The notes beneath the pieces are model-generated. The model was not told where the DNA came from. It ran no database searches and worked only from the letters and a program-made list of their open reading frames with translations. Below are positions 21,260 through 30,105 of a stretch of 64,000 nucleotides of DNA, piece after piece. Position numbers and translations under genes: made by a program. The stretch comes from an uncultured Pseudodesulfovibrio sp. (GTDB taxonomy: Bacteria > Desulfobacterota > Desulfovibrionia > Desulfovibrionales > Desulfovibrionaceae). The first letter of the stretch is position 1. Each line of letters starts with the position of its first letter. Where the stretch lies: contig NZ_OY776488.1 of assembly GCF_963675635.1 (NCBI RefSeq), positions 1,649,501 to 1,713,500 on the forward strand, given 5' to 3'.

Positions 21260-21886
21260 TTATTTACCCAGTTCCTCCCGGGCCAGCTTTATCATTTCCT
21301 GATCATCCTTTTCCAGCTCCAGGACCCTGGAGAAATATGTCCCGGCTTCTTCGGATTTCTTGAAATAATGCTTATAGATGACGCCCAAATTGAAAAGCGC
21401 AAGAGTGTCTGTATCATCAATTTTCAGGATCGCTTCATAGGATTCGCTTGCCTTGGTGAAGTCTTCCTTATTGAAATAGGCAATGCCGATACCTTTCAAA
21501 ACCGTGGTATTTTCAGGCTGGAGCGTCCGGGCTTTCAAAAGCGGTTGCAAAGCACGGTCCCAGGCGCGCATCATGAGGAAGGAGTTTCCCAAACCAATGA
21601 GCGCTTCCGCGTCGTTAGGATCAGCATCCACACGAGCCATGAATTCCTTGACCTTGGACATGGCACCATTCGAGACACCACCCATGGCCTGTCCTTCATT
21701 ATCCGGAATACCGTCACCATCATGGTCATGCCCATCATCAGGTGTATGCTGGGGCTGTTGTGCTTTAACAAACAGATTCGGATTGTCCATTCGGTAGATG
21801 AAGCTGGTCACGAACATGGCACCAATAGCCACGACCACGGCCAGAATAACGGCCTTTCGGCCAAACGTGGTAATATTAGCTGTCAT
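21260..21886 (-). CDS. TPR protein of the cytochrome c maturation operon (CcmI-like)
   Basis: 208 residues from MTANITTFGRKAVILAV at 21886, with GGGAGA before it; it overlaps the end of ccmD by 11 nt. One N-terminal membrane anchor is followed by a linker with the calcium-loop-like DHDGDGIPDN and then three to four TPR repeats (about 75-205: ALIGLGNSFLMMRAWDRALQPL and following). In other Ccm systems CcmI uses its TPR domain to bring apocytochrome to the haem ligation machinery. Context suggests the same here, but its membrane part is much shorter than in CcmI. Confidence 0.75.
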   Translation of the reverse strand: MTANITTFGRKAVILAVVVAIGAMFVTSFIYRMDNPNLFVKAQQPQHTPDDGHDHDGDGIPDNEGQAMGGVSNGAMSKVKEFMARVDADPNDAEALIGLGNSFLMMRAWDRALQPLLKARTLQPENTTVLKGIGIAYFNKEDFTKASESYEAILKIDDTDTLALFNLGVIYKHYFKKSEEAGTYFSRVLELEKDDQEMIKLAREELGK

Positions 21887-22022
21887 TGTCGTCTCCCAAA
21901 AGTTCGAGCTGCCGCACGCGCTTTTCCAGTCCGGCAGACTTGGACGCCAGGAACACAAGATATCCGGCGACGCCGAGCCAGACGGCTGCATTTGCGATGA
22001 ATATATAAGTGGTTGCAGACAT
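21876..22022 (-). CDS. ccmD: Haem exporter subunit CcmD
   Basis: A 48-residue frame: MSATTYIFIANAAVWLGVAG then YLVFLASKSAGLEKRVRQLE and LLGDDNDS. It has the CcmD layout of one membrane helix followed by a short charged coil with regularly spaced Leu and Arg. It lies between ccmC and the TPR gene, the usual CcmD place. CcmD releases holo-CcmE from the CcmABC complex. Confidence 0.85.
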   Translation of the reverse strand: MSATTYIFIANAAVWLGVAGYLVFLASKSAGLEKRVRQLELLGDDNDS

Positions 22023-22048
22023 TTCAAATCCTTCTAAAGTAAGAAATT

Positions 22049-22714
22049 CTAGTTTTCATCATCCCAGATAAGCATGGCTTCAAGCTTTGCCTGCTGGGTC
22101 AGTTGCCCGATCCGCGTGAGCAGCATGGCTCCCCACATGAAACCAAAGGCGACCAAACCGGCGAGCACCGTATACCACATACGAATTTCCATACCCGATC
22201 CCTCTCGAGCCAGGCCATCAGGGTGAGCACTGCCCCACAGCTTGGCTGCGAAAAAGACCAACGGTACGTCCAGAAAAGCGACAATACCGAGTACGGCACA
22301 AACCAGTGCCTTACGGTCCCGCCCCATGGGCGTATTCCTGAGCACCAGATATCCTGCATACACGTACCACATGATGAGCGCGGTAGTCAGTTTCGGATCC
22401 CAGAGCCACCAGTGTCCCCATTCTGCCCGTGCCCATACCGACCCCGTCACCAGAGCAAGCGATGCAAACAGAACACCCAGTTCCGCAGCGGCTCCGGCCA
22501 CCTGATCATACACATCCTTGCGATTGAACAAATAGAGTATCGAGGTCACAAAAACGACGAAAAAGGAAACCAGCGACCACCAGGAACATGGCAGATGCAG
22601 GTAGAAAATTTTCTGCACCGGGCCGGACTGAGCCACAGGCGCATAAAACCATATCATGGACTGATGCACGAGCAGGGTCAGACCTGCCAACAGTGCTAGT
22701 ACTTTTATTTTCAT
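22049..22714 (-). CDS. ccmC: Haem exporter/handling protein CcmC
   Basis: 221 residues from MKIKVLALLAG at 22714 (the longer frame starts inside ccmB). Six membrane helices; the tryptophan-rich WWD motif reads AEWGHWWLWDPKLT. Conserved external histidines occur in YLHLPCSWW and SAHPDG. CcmC loads haem onto CcmE. The gap to ccmB is 5 nt. Confidence 0.94.
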   Translation of the reverse strand: MKIKVLALLAGLTLLVHQSMIWFYAPVAQSGPVQKIFYLHLPCSWWSLVSFFVVFVTSILYLFNRKDVYDQVAGAAAELGVLFASLALVTGSVWARAEWGHWWLWDPKLTTALIMWYVYAGYLVLRNTPMGRDRKALVCAVLGIVAFLDVPLVFFAAKLWGSAHPDGLAREGSGMEIRMWYTVLAGLVAFGFMWGAMLLTRIGQLTQQAKLEAMLIWDDEN

Positions 22715-22719
22715 AGCTA

Positions 22720-23397
22720 CTACTCTTCCCCACTGTAAACGAATGGGAACAGGAACAACCCGGCCCCGGAAAACAAACAATCAAAAGCAAAGATCAGACC
22801 GAGCCACTTGTCAGCCCCGTCCACTGGGTCCGGCGAAAAGCACATCCCGAACAGGGTGATTCCAGACAAAAGCACCGGCAGCAACAGCGGGAAGACGATG
22901 ACCGACAGCAACGACTCGCGCGCAGCCTGCCCCTGTGACAACGCGCCAAGGAGGGCACCGATAACCACCAGACCGATATCCGCGCCGACCAACGTCACGG
23001 CCAACAGCCACACGGGGCCGTGTACCGATTGCCCAAGAAATGCAGCCGTAGCCGGCAGAAAAACCAATTGAGAAATCAGCAGCAGGCTCAATCCCGCCAA
23101 TCCTTTGCCGATCCAGACCGCATGCACAGGCACGGGTGAGGACAGGATGCCGATACGAGAACCGTTGGCCTCCTCAATGGCAAAGAGATCATTGAATACA
23201 AGCACAAGCCCAAAGGCGGAAGCGAGCCAGAAAATGGCCCCTGCCGCTTGCGGCGAGATTCCTCCACCCAATGGTTTGGACAATGAAAACAGGAAAATAA
23301 GCAACAGACCGAGCAACACAGCCTGAACCAACCCCTGACCGCCCGACATGGACAGTTTGAGGTCTTTGGAGGCAATTATTCCGGCGCGTTTCAGCAT
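22720..23397 (-). CDS. ccmB: Haem ABC exporter membrane subunit CcmB
   Basis: 225 residues with six hydrophobic segments; LVFNDLFAIEEANGSRIGIL is the CcmB cytoplasmic loop that contacts CcmA. GGAGG precedes the ATG. It overlaps ccmA by 7 nt. Confidence 0.93.
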   Translation of the reverse strand: MLKRAGIIASKDLKLSMSGGQGLVQAVLLGLLLIFLFSLSKPLGGGISPQAAGAIFWLASAFGLVLVFNDLFAIEEANGSRIGILSSPVPVHAVWIGKGLAGLSLLLISQLVFLPATAAFLGQSVHGPVWLLAVTLVGADIGLVVIGALLGALSQGQAARESLLSVIVFPLLLPVLLSGITLFGMCFSPDPVDGADKWLGLIFAFDCLFSGAGLFLFPFVYSGEE

Positions 23398-24050
23398 GTC
23401 GCCTCCACCACGTATTCCGATGCCGGTCCGAAATATTCCACCTTCCTGCCACCCAACGCGAGAACCTTGTCGGCAAGCGCCGTATCCTCGGCCACCTGGT
23501 GACTGATCCAGACAATACTGACGCCATTGTCGCGAAACCCGGTAATCTCATTCCGGAGTTTTGCCAGAGAACGCGGATCAAGTCCGGTTCCTGGTTCATC
23601 GAGAAAAATGAGCTTGGGCTCCACGAGATAGATACGCGCCAGATTCAGCCGTTGGGCCATACCTCGCGAGAACGAACCGGCCTTTTCCTCAGCCGCGCGC
23701 TCAAGCCCTACCCTTTTGAGTAAACCCATAAGTTTTTCTCGAGATGGAGAAAGGCCATACATGGCCCCCCAGAATTTCAGATTTTCCAGAGCAGATAAGC
23801 CAGGATAAATAAAGGTGGCGTGTCCGAGATATGCAGAATCTTCCGGCTCAACAGCAAATGTCACATCCCCTGCCGACGGCTTGGAAAGTCCTGCCATAAT
23901 GCGCATAAGCGTCGACTTACCTGCGCCGTTATGGCCGGTAACCAGCAGGATTTCACCTGGCGAGACTTCGCAGGAAACTTCCTTGAAGACGAGTTTGCTG
24001 CCAAAAAACTTGGCAACCCGCTTCACTGAAAGCAGAGGCGCATCCGCCAT
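23391..24050 (-). CDS. ccmA: Haem ABC exporter ATPase CcmA
   Basis: 219 residues. Walker A is GHNGAGKSTL, the signature FSRGMAQRLNLARI, and Walker B LIFLDEPGTGLD with the H-loop ISHQ. With CcmBCD it uses ATP to release haem-loaded CcmE. The ATG follows the ccmF stop directly. Confidence 0.94.
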   Translation of the reverse strand: MADAPLLSVKRVAKFFGSKLVFKEVSCEVSPGEILLVTGHNGAGKSTLMRIMAGLSKPSAGDVTFAVEPEDSAYLGHATFIYPGLSALENLKFWGAMYGLSPSREKLMGLLKRVGLERAAEEKAGSFSRGMAQRLNLARIYLVEPKLIFLDEPGTGLDPRSLAKLRNEITGFRDNGVSIVWISHQVAEDTALADKVLALGGRKVEYFGPASEYVVEATC

Positions 24051-25949
24051 TTATCTGCCCTCACCAGGTCTGGGCATACGCCGGAGCAGCAGAAACGCGA
24101 GCAGACTCATAAGCGTACCGCCGATCCAGATCCAGTTGATGAGCGGATTGACGCTGATCTTGAAGCTCGCTTTGTCATCCTCGGTCAGGCCGAGCAGCGT
24201 GGCGTATAGTTCATCGCCAAGTCCTGGGATAGTGGAAACTTCGGCAAACTGCTGTCGCTCGAAATTTCGATAAATACGTTTATCAGGCATCATTATGCCC
24301 ATAAGCTTGCCGTCCTCGAAGACCTCAAGGGTCGCGGTAGCGCGCAGTTTGATATCGCCGATATCTCCATCCTGCACCAGATTGGTGAAAGTGACAGTGT
24401 AATCGTCGATAACCATGGACTCACCCTTGGCCAGGATAACTTCTTCCTCGATCTTGTAGGGACCGGAGAAAGCGATACCCAGAGCCATGAGGACTAGGCC
24501 GAGATGAACGCCATAGGCTCCCCAGGATTGACGCATTTTCCGCATGGATGGATAAAGGAAGAACAACATGACAATACCAAAGATGGCGGCAACCGATGCT
24601 GCCGCAGTCAAAGCTGCCAGAACATTGGTCATACCCGACAGGTAGAAACCGATGAAACTGACTACCAGAACAACGGACACGCCGATGAAGCCTTTCATAT
24701 TGCGGATGCCACCCTTCCAGCCAAGCCACGGACAGTAGCAGAAGATCAGCACAAGACACGACATGAACGGCAGGCAGACCCTATTATAGAAATGGGAGTC
24801 AAGGCCGAGCGGTTTATCGGTCCATATCTGACTGATAACAGGCCACATGGTGCCCAGAGTGACAACCATGCCTAAAGCCAACAGGAACCATGTAGCGATG
24901 ACCAGCATGCCCTGTCGGCTCAGGAAGTCAGACAGGCTCCGCTGCGTCAGACGCTCGGACAGGAAGGTGACCATGAGTGTCACAAGCAGCCCGATCATCA
25001 TGGACCAGAACAACGGCTGGGCAACCCCGGACTTTCCAAAGGAATGCAGGGAGTCAATGACGCCGGACCGGGTCAGATAAGTGGAAAATATGCACAGGAT
25101 AAAAGTAAACGACATGAGAAAGACGTTTGTACGCTGCAAGGCATTCCGACGCGATTCGATGATGGACGTATGCAGCACAGCGGTCCCCGCAAACCACGGA
25201 ATAAGGGAAGCGTTCTCAACCGGATCCCATGCCCAATAGCCACCCCAACCCAATTCCATATAGGACCACCAGCCACCCAGCACAATACCCGCTGTCAGAA
25301 AGACCCAGGACAGGATATTCCAGTTGCGGGTGATGGTAATCCAGGATTTTACCTCGCCCGCAATGGACGCGGCCAATGCCGCACACGCCGGAATGGCATA
25401 GAGGGCAAAACCGAAGAACAACAGCGGAGGATGAAAGATCATGCCGGGGTTGCGCAGCAGCGGATTCAGGCCGCGCCCGTCCGCCGGAGCAGGAATGATT
25501 TCAATAAACGGGTTGGACCAACCTGTGAGCAGCAACAGGAAGAAACCCTGCACTGACAGAAAGAACATCCAGAAAAACAGTTTTGTGTCGTCGCTGAAGG
25601 ACTTATATCCCGGCGTGGTCACGAAGATCATGCCGGCAACGGCTATGATCAGCTCCCAGAAAAGCAGCGATCCTTCGCGGCCGCCCCACAACGCCGTGAG
25701 TGTGTAGACAAAGGACAGCGCGTTATCCACGTTGTCATAGACATATTGGAAGGAATAATCTCTGGTAGTCAGCCCTACCATGAGAATAAGCGTGGAAAAA
25801 ATCACACCGCCGGAAGCCACGAGTTGACCGCGTTCGATAAAAATCAACGAGTCCTTGTTCTGCCGCCAGGCGGCGACACCGGCGAATCCTGCGAGAAAGA
25901 GAAAAGCGAGCAGGGAAAAAAGCAAACCGACATATCCGGTCAGGTGCAT
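24051..25949 (-). CDS. ccmF: Cytochrome c haem lyase subunit CcmF
   Basis: 632 residues with about 14 membrane helices. The WWD domain reads GWGGYWAWDPVENASLIPW; conserved histidines appear in FHPPLLFFG and VLHTSIIESRR. CcmF with CcmH normally forms the haem ligation complex; no ccmH lies beside it here. The operon order is ccmE-F-A-B-C-D-TPR. Confidence 0.95.
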   Translation of the reverse strand: MHLTGYVGLLFSLLAFLFLAGFAGVAAWRQNKDSLIFIERGQLVASGGVIFSTLILMVGLTTRDYSFQYVYDNVDNALSFVYTLTALWGGREGSLLFWELIIAVAGMIFVTTPGYKSFSDDTKLFFWMFFLSVQGFFLLLLTGWSNPFIEIIPAPADGRGLNPLLRNPGMIFHPPLLFFGFALYAIPACAALAASIAGEVKSWITITRNWNILSWVFLTAGIVLGGWWSYMELGWGGYWAWDPVENASLIPWFAGTAVLHTSIIESRRNALQRTNVFLMSFTFILCIFSTYLTRSGVIDSLHSFGKSGVAQPLFWSMMIGLLVTLMVTFLSERLTQRSLSDFLSRQGMLVIATWFLLALGMVVTLGTMWPVISQIWTDKPLGLDSHFYNRVCLPFMSCLVLIFCYCPWLGWKGGIRNMKGFIGVSVVLVVSFIGFYLSGMTNVLAALTAAASVAAIFGIVMLFFLYPSMRKMRQSWGAYGVHLGLVLMALGIAFSGPYKIEEEVILAKGESMVIDDYTVTFTNLVQDGDIGDIKLRATATLEVFEDGKLMGIMMPDKRIYRNFERQQFAEVSTIPGLGDELYATLLGLTEDDKASFKISVNPLINWIWIGGTLMSLLAFLLLRRMPRPGEGR

Positions 25950-26090
25950 AAAACTCTCCTTACGATATCAATATGCGAATGACCGAACACACCTGCCCGA
26001 ATTCGCGAAGTTATGACATAAAGTCATACGGCGATAGTAGGATAAAAAAAACGAAGCAACCATGTGAAAAAGATTTCACCAACCCGGCTG

Positions 26091-26519
26091 CTAACTTGAT
26101 TTTTCCATTTCCTTGCTTTGTTCTTCGTACTTGGAAGGACATTTGGTCACCAGAGTTCTGGCTATGAACATTTCGCCATCTGAGGAAAAAGTCCCTTCCA
26201 CGATGACTTCGACATCTTCCTTGAAAGTATCTGGCAGCGCGCCCTTGAACTGAACCCGTAAAGACTTGGCATGCTCTATCTTGTCAATGAGATCAAAACT
26301 GGCACCGAGCTTGCCATCCACAACTTCCAAATTATCAGGCGACACCTTGCCGAACAGACGAGCCTGACCGATCTGTGTCCGGTCCTCGGCCAACGCCTCG
26401 GATACATTGAGGAAGTAAACGGAGTCTTCGGTCAGGCCAGAGAAAATGAGATACCCAAAACCGCCCAGAAACAATGCCAGGGCAACTCCATATACAAATT
26501 TATTGGAACTTTTCGCCAT
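26091..26519 (-). CDS. ccmE: Haem chaperone CcmE, Cys-type (CxxxY)
   Basis: 142 residues: one N-terminal anchor (about 9-28), then the OB-fold haem chaperone domain. In most bacteria haem is bound covalently by the His of an HxxxY motif; here the equivalent motif is CPSKY, with Cys127 and Tyr131. A natural Ccm system in Desulfovibrio with Cys-type CcmE and lacking CcmG and CcmH is known from the literature, and this operon fits it. It lies 141 bp before ccmF and 26 nt after the CNNM gene. Confidence 0.93.
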   Translation of the reverse strand: MAKSSNKFVYGVALALFLGGFGYLIFSGLTEDSVYFLNVSEALAEDRTQIGQARLFGKVSPDNLEVVDGKLGASFDLIDKIEHAKSLRVQFKGALPDTFKEDVEVIVEGTFSSDGEMFIARTLVTKCPSKYEEQSKEMEKSS

Positions 26520-26545
26520 TCTTATCCCTTACGCGTTCCCGCGAC

Positions 26546-27604
26546 TTATTTTTCCTCTTCATCAGTGAACTTTGACCGACTGCCGGTGAGTTCATCCCGT
26601 TGCATCCTTGCGAGTTCACGCATATCCACTACCTGATCGGTCTCGTCAACTATTTCACTGCCCAAAATTTCTTCGAGCACATCTTCAAGAGTCACAACAC
26701 CTGCGACTCCTCCGTACTCATCAAGGACCACACACAAATGCATGCGGCTTCCCAGAAATTGGACCAGCAGCTTGTCCAGAGTGACCGTTTCGAGCACGAA
26801 TCGAACCGGACGCATGATGTCCGACAATTTCAGGTCGTCTCTGTCATCGGCCAATGCCTCAAGCACCAGTCGCCGATAAACAACGCCCACAATTTCCTCC
26901 GGGTCCTCGTCGAATACCGGAATACGGCTGTGCGGCCATGTGGGATGCGACTCACGGGCCTCGGCCACAGTCATCTCCGCAGGGAGCGAGAAAACCACCG
27001 TACGCGGGGTCATTATAACTTCAACCGTCTTGGAATCCAGCGACAGAATATTGCGGATGGACTGTTCCTCATACGGCTTGATAACTCCGGACCGACGAGT
27101 CAGGCTGACAATGGCCCTAATATCATCCTCAGTATGATCGGGGCCCGCATTCTTCTTATGCATGGCCCTGGATAAAACACTCATGACAGCAATCACAGGC
27201 CTGAACAGCCAGACCAATCCACTGAGGGGACGAGCCAGCGGCGGCGCAATGTTGTCAGAGTAGACCACGCCAAGCGTCTTTGGCAGGATCTCAGTGAAGA
27301 TGAGAATAATTACTGTAAAGGCTACTGTAAAGAGCCAAAGTGTATCTTCACCATATAAATTGGCCCAGGCCCAACCAGCAACAGCTGCTCCGGCAGTATG
27401 CGCGCAGGTGTTGAGTGTCAGAATGGCAGTAATTGGTTCGTCAATGTTGGAACGAAGTTTATGAATTAATTTTGCGGACTTGCTTCCGCTCCCCTTGAGC
27501 TTTTCGATATCTGCCCAGCTCATGGAATACAACGCGGCTTCTGCGACGGAGCAGAACATGGAAACAAAAACAGCAACGCCAACGGCGAGTACGAGTTCAA
27601 GCAT
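26546..27604 (-). CDS. CNNM/CorC-like membrane protein with CBS pair
   Basis: 352 residues. The DUF21/CNNM membrane domain (about 1-190; FCSVAEAALYSMSWADIEKL, LTLNTCAHTAGAA) is followed by two CBS domains (about 205-330; MTPRTVVFSLPAE, VLDEYGGVAGVVTLEDVLEEI). Such proteins are linked to Mg2+/divalent cation export. The C-terminal CorC_HlyC domain is missing, so it is a short form. It lies 26 nt upstream of ccmE on the same strand and may be co-transcribed, though a role in cytochrome maturation is not implied. Confidence 0.85.
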   Translation of the reverse strand: MLELVLAVGVAVFVSMFCSVAEAALYSMSWADIEKLKGSGSKSAKLIHKLRSNIDEPITAILTLNTCAHTAGAAVAGWAWANLYGEDTLWLFTVAFTVIILIFTEILPKTLGVVYSDNIAPPLARPLSGLVWLFRPVIAVMSVLSRAMHKKNAGPDHTEDDIRAIVSLTRRSGVIKPYEEQSIRNILSLDSKTVEVIMTPRTVVFSLPAEMTVAEARESHPTWPHSRIPVFDEDPEEIVGVVYRRLVLEALADDRDDLKLSDIMRPVRFVLETVTLDKLLVQFLGSRMHLCVVLDEYGGVAGVVTLEDVLEEILGSEIVDETDQVVDMRELARMQRDELTGSRSKFTDEEEK

Positions 27605-27736
27605 TTTTTTTGATCACTTTCTAAAAAACAATCCAAAAATAACAGTGTTTGAAAGGATGAATATAGCAGATGGTTCCAAGTGGTGCAACACGCAACACAC
27701 TTGACTTCCACGGCGATTGAGGCGAACTGAACGGAC

Positions 27737-28789
27737 ATGAATTTGTCTGCCGACACCACACCGAAACTCGTCTTCCGTCTCGGACACATGGGAGATGTGG
27801 CGCTGACCACCGGCGTTCTTTCCCATTGGCATGAAACGAGAGGCGATACGTTCATTTTCCTGACCCGCAAAGGGAATGGCCCATTACTGGAAAACCACCC
27901 AGCCATCAAGGAAGTGGTGGAATTTTCAAACGATCAGCTCAGAACCGGACCATGGTTTACTGTGGCAGGCGAACTGTCCCGCTACTTCAAGGGACAGCCA
28001 CTCATCGACCTGCACGGCACCCTGCGTTCACACATTCTTTCCATACGCTGGAACGGCCCTGTCATCCGTTATCCAAAATTCGGCCTGATCCGCAGGCTTT
28101 ATGACCGCACCCGATCAGAACGATTTCGCGTGCAGCTTGAAGCCACTACGGTTCCGCAGCGTTACAGTATGGCTTTCGACAAAACACCGCCGCCAGCGCA
28201 TAGCCTGACGCCGCGTATCTACCTGACAGACAGGGAGCGTGATGCCGCAATGGTCCGTCTACACGCAACAGGATTACATGCGCCGCTTGTCGGCCTGCAC
28301 CCTTACGCCACACATCCGGCCAAACAGTGGCCCAAAGCCCATTGGCTGCGACTTATCGAATTGCTGAATCAAGCTGGAATGGGATGGTTCATCATTGGTC
28401 GGAACAAAGAATCTCTCATGGCCGAAAACGAACGCGACATGACCAATCAAACCAACCTTCGCGAAACCTGTGCCCTGCTGTCCAGAGCAAACCTGCTCGT
28501 AACTGGGGATTCCGGCCCCATGCATCTGGCCTGTGGTGTCAACACCCCTGTCGCCGCCATCTTCGGTCCCACGGCCCGCGCCTGGGGATTTTACCCGGCA
28601 GGCCTGAAAGACAGGGTAATAGAACAACCGCTTGAGTGCCGTCCATGCTCTCTGCACGGTGCAAAGCCGTGTCCTTCCGGATTCGACTGCATGACCGGAA
28701 TCACACCGGACAGTGTCATGCAGAACGTCATAGCCATGCTTGGCTACACTCATGCGGACAAAGGGGAACCGACACAACGTGGGAAATAA
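27737..28789 (+). CDS. Glycosyltransferase family 9 (heptosyltransferase-like)
   Basis: 350 residues, GT-B fold. The N-terminus has VFRLGHMGDVALTTGVLSHW, the family acceptor-side pattern. The C-terminal donor domain has VGLHPYATHPAKQWPKAHW and the GDSGPMHLACGVNTPVAAIFGPT motif. GT9 enzymes transfer ADP-heptose to the LPS inner core. Several Cys near the end (ECRPCSLHGAKPC) are also common in the family. It is divergent from the CNNM gene; gmhA at the other end of the window makes the heptose precursor. Confidence 0.88.
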   Translation: MNLSADTTPKLVFRLGHMGDVALTTGVLSHWHETRGDTFIFLTRKGNGPLLENHPAIKEVVEFSNDQLRTGPWFTVAGELSRYFKGQPLIDLHGTLRSHILSIRWNGPVIRYPKFGLIRRLYDRTRSERFRVQLEATTVPQRYSMAFDKTPPPAHSLTPRIYLTDRERDAAMVRLHATGLHAPLVGLHPYATHPAKQWPKAHWLRLIELLNQAGMGWFIIGRNKESLMAENERDMTNQTNLRETCALLSRANLLVTGDSGPMHLACGVNTPVAAIFGPTARAWGFYPAGLKDRVIEQPLECRPCSLHGAKPCPSGFDCMTGITPDSVMQNVIAMLGYTHADKGEPTQRGK

Positions 28790-28957
28790 AAATATTCAAG
28801 TCTTCCATTAACGAGCAGACTTAAAGTACACAGAACGCTGTGAGCGCTACCACAAGCCACGAACATTCCAGACAGTACATTTATGGCTGACAGCACTGCC
28901 CGAGCATTTTCACCTTATTCGCAGTCAACCATGGCGCTCCGCACAGGGAGTAGCTCC

Positions 28958-29614
28958 TCATGCACGAACACCCCAATATCGTTCGATCTCGTCTGCCTGC
29001 TCTTCAAGCAGCTCCTCCACACCAGACGGAACAAGCAGACTCAAGCACCGCCGTTCCAGCCAGCATCGACGTAGATGCTCACCCTTGATGTCCAGTCGGG
29101 GAATTCCCAACAGCCGGATTGAATGTCCTTCCGGAAACTGCCACAAACCCGGGTTTTCCTGAACGGCATTGGGCCAATGAGTATTGATGAATCCTGTCAC
29201 TTCACCAGCAGCTTCCCATCGATTAACGACCACGAGGGACGCCATCTCAGGGATTTCCAACCCGCGCCGCCATTCGGGCAGTTCCAGAAATGTGGATGCA
29301 CCAAGAATGAAATAAAATTCGGTTTCCGGTTGTTCAGAGCGGTAACAGGTCAACGTATCACAGGTGAAGGATGGACCGGGCCGCCGACCTTCAATAGGGT
29401 TGGTACCCAACCCGCGCACACCCCGGACAGCTCTTTCAACCATTTCAAGACGCAGCGCAAACGGCAACATGTCAGCATCGCTCTTGTGCGGTGGTTCCTT
29501 GGCAGGAACCAGATCGACACGATCAAGTTCAAGCTGTTCACGAACCTCAACAGCCATACGGACATGTCCGGTATGGACTGGATTGAAACTGCCGCCGAGA
29601 ATACCGAGTTTCAC
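28958..29614 (-). CDS. nadD: Nicotinate-nucleotide adenylyltransferase
   Basis: 218 residues from the GTG at 29614 (VKLGILGGSFNPVHTGH), chosen because AAGGAG lies 7-8 nt upstream. The nucleotidyltransferase motif GGSFNPVHTGH and the C-terminal pattern near the end (ISxxxIR-like, here degenerate as LDIKGEHLRR) support NadD. It makes deamido-NAD from NaMN and ATP. It is in line with proA across a small secreted-protein gene. Confidence 0.9.
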   Translation of the reverse strand: MKLGILGGSFNPVHTGHVRMAVEVREQLELDRVDLVPAKEPPHKSDADMLPFALRLEMVERAVRGVRGLGTNPIEGRRPGPSFTCDTLTCYRSEQPETEFYFILGASTFLELPEWRRGLEIPEMASLVVVNRWEAAGEVTGFINTHWPNAVQENPGLWQFPEGHSIRLLGIPRLDIKGEHLRRCWLERRCLSLLVPSGVEELLEEQADEIERYWGVRA

Positions 29615-29674
29615 TGACAATCTCCTTGATTCACGAGAGGATAAACAGGTTCTTACCAAGAAGCAAGAGCGACA

Positions 29675-30019
29675 TTACTGCATCATGGCCCTTTCCACGG
29701 CAAAATCAATCTTCCGATTTCCAGGCAGCATGAACTCCACAACTTCTTCACCGAGAAGCACGCCCTTCTGCGTCACGCATAGCGAATATATCCCGGGCGG
29801 AACATCGTTGAAAGCATAGTGTCCGGTGACAGTGGTAAACGTCATCAGCCGATAATGGGATATCTCCCGCAGAATCGTCACTCTCGCCTCCTCAACAGGC
29901 AGGCCTCTCTCATCGACCACGACTCCGAACACCCTCCCACTCCCGGCTTGAGCCGGAAGCACGAAGAGAAAGAGACAAAGGATGAAGAAACACATTGTTC
30001 CCAACAGTCTGGTACGCAT
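29675..30019 (-). CDS. Small secreted carboxypeptidase-regulatory-like domain protein
   Basis: 114 residues with a clear signal peptide (cleavage after VLPAQAG). The mature part is one CarboxypepD_reg/transthyretin-like beta sandwich: GRVFGVVVDERGLPVEEARV, TVTGHYAFNDVPPGIYSLCV. Such domains are structural or adhesive; no enzyme part is present. It lies between proA and nadD on the same strand. Confidence 0.75.
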   Translation of the reverse strand: MRTRLLGTMCFFILCLFLFVLPAQAGSGRVFGVVVDERGLPVEEARVTILREISHYRLMTFTTVTGHYAFNDVPPGIYSLCVTQKGVLLGEEVVEFMLPGNRKIDFAVERAMMQ

Positions 30020-30053
30020 AGTTTTCCATACCCGAGTTCAAGCATTCACGCAA

Positions 30054-30079
30054 AAGGCCGCCCCAAACGAGACGGCCTT
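30054..30079 (-). terminator. Terminator after proA
   Basis: AAGGCCG (30054-30060) pairs with CGGCCTT (30073-30079); the minus strand continues TTTTGCG. Confidence 0.7.
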
Positions 30080-30105
30080 ATCGAATTCGTTCAAAAACAA
30101 CAAAA

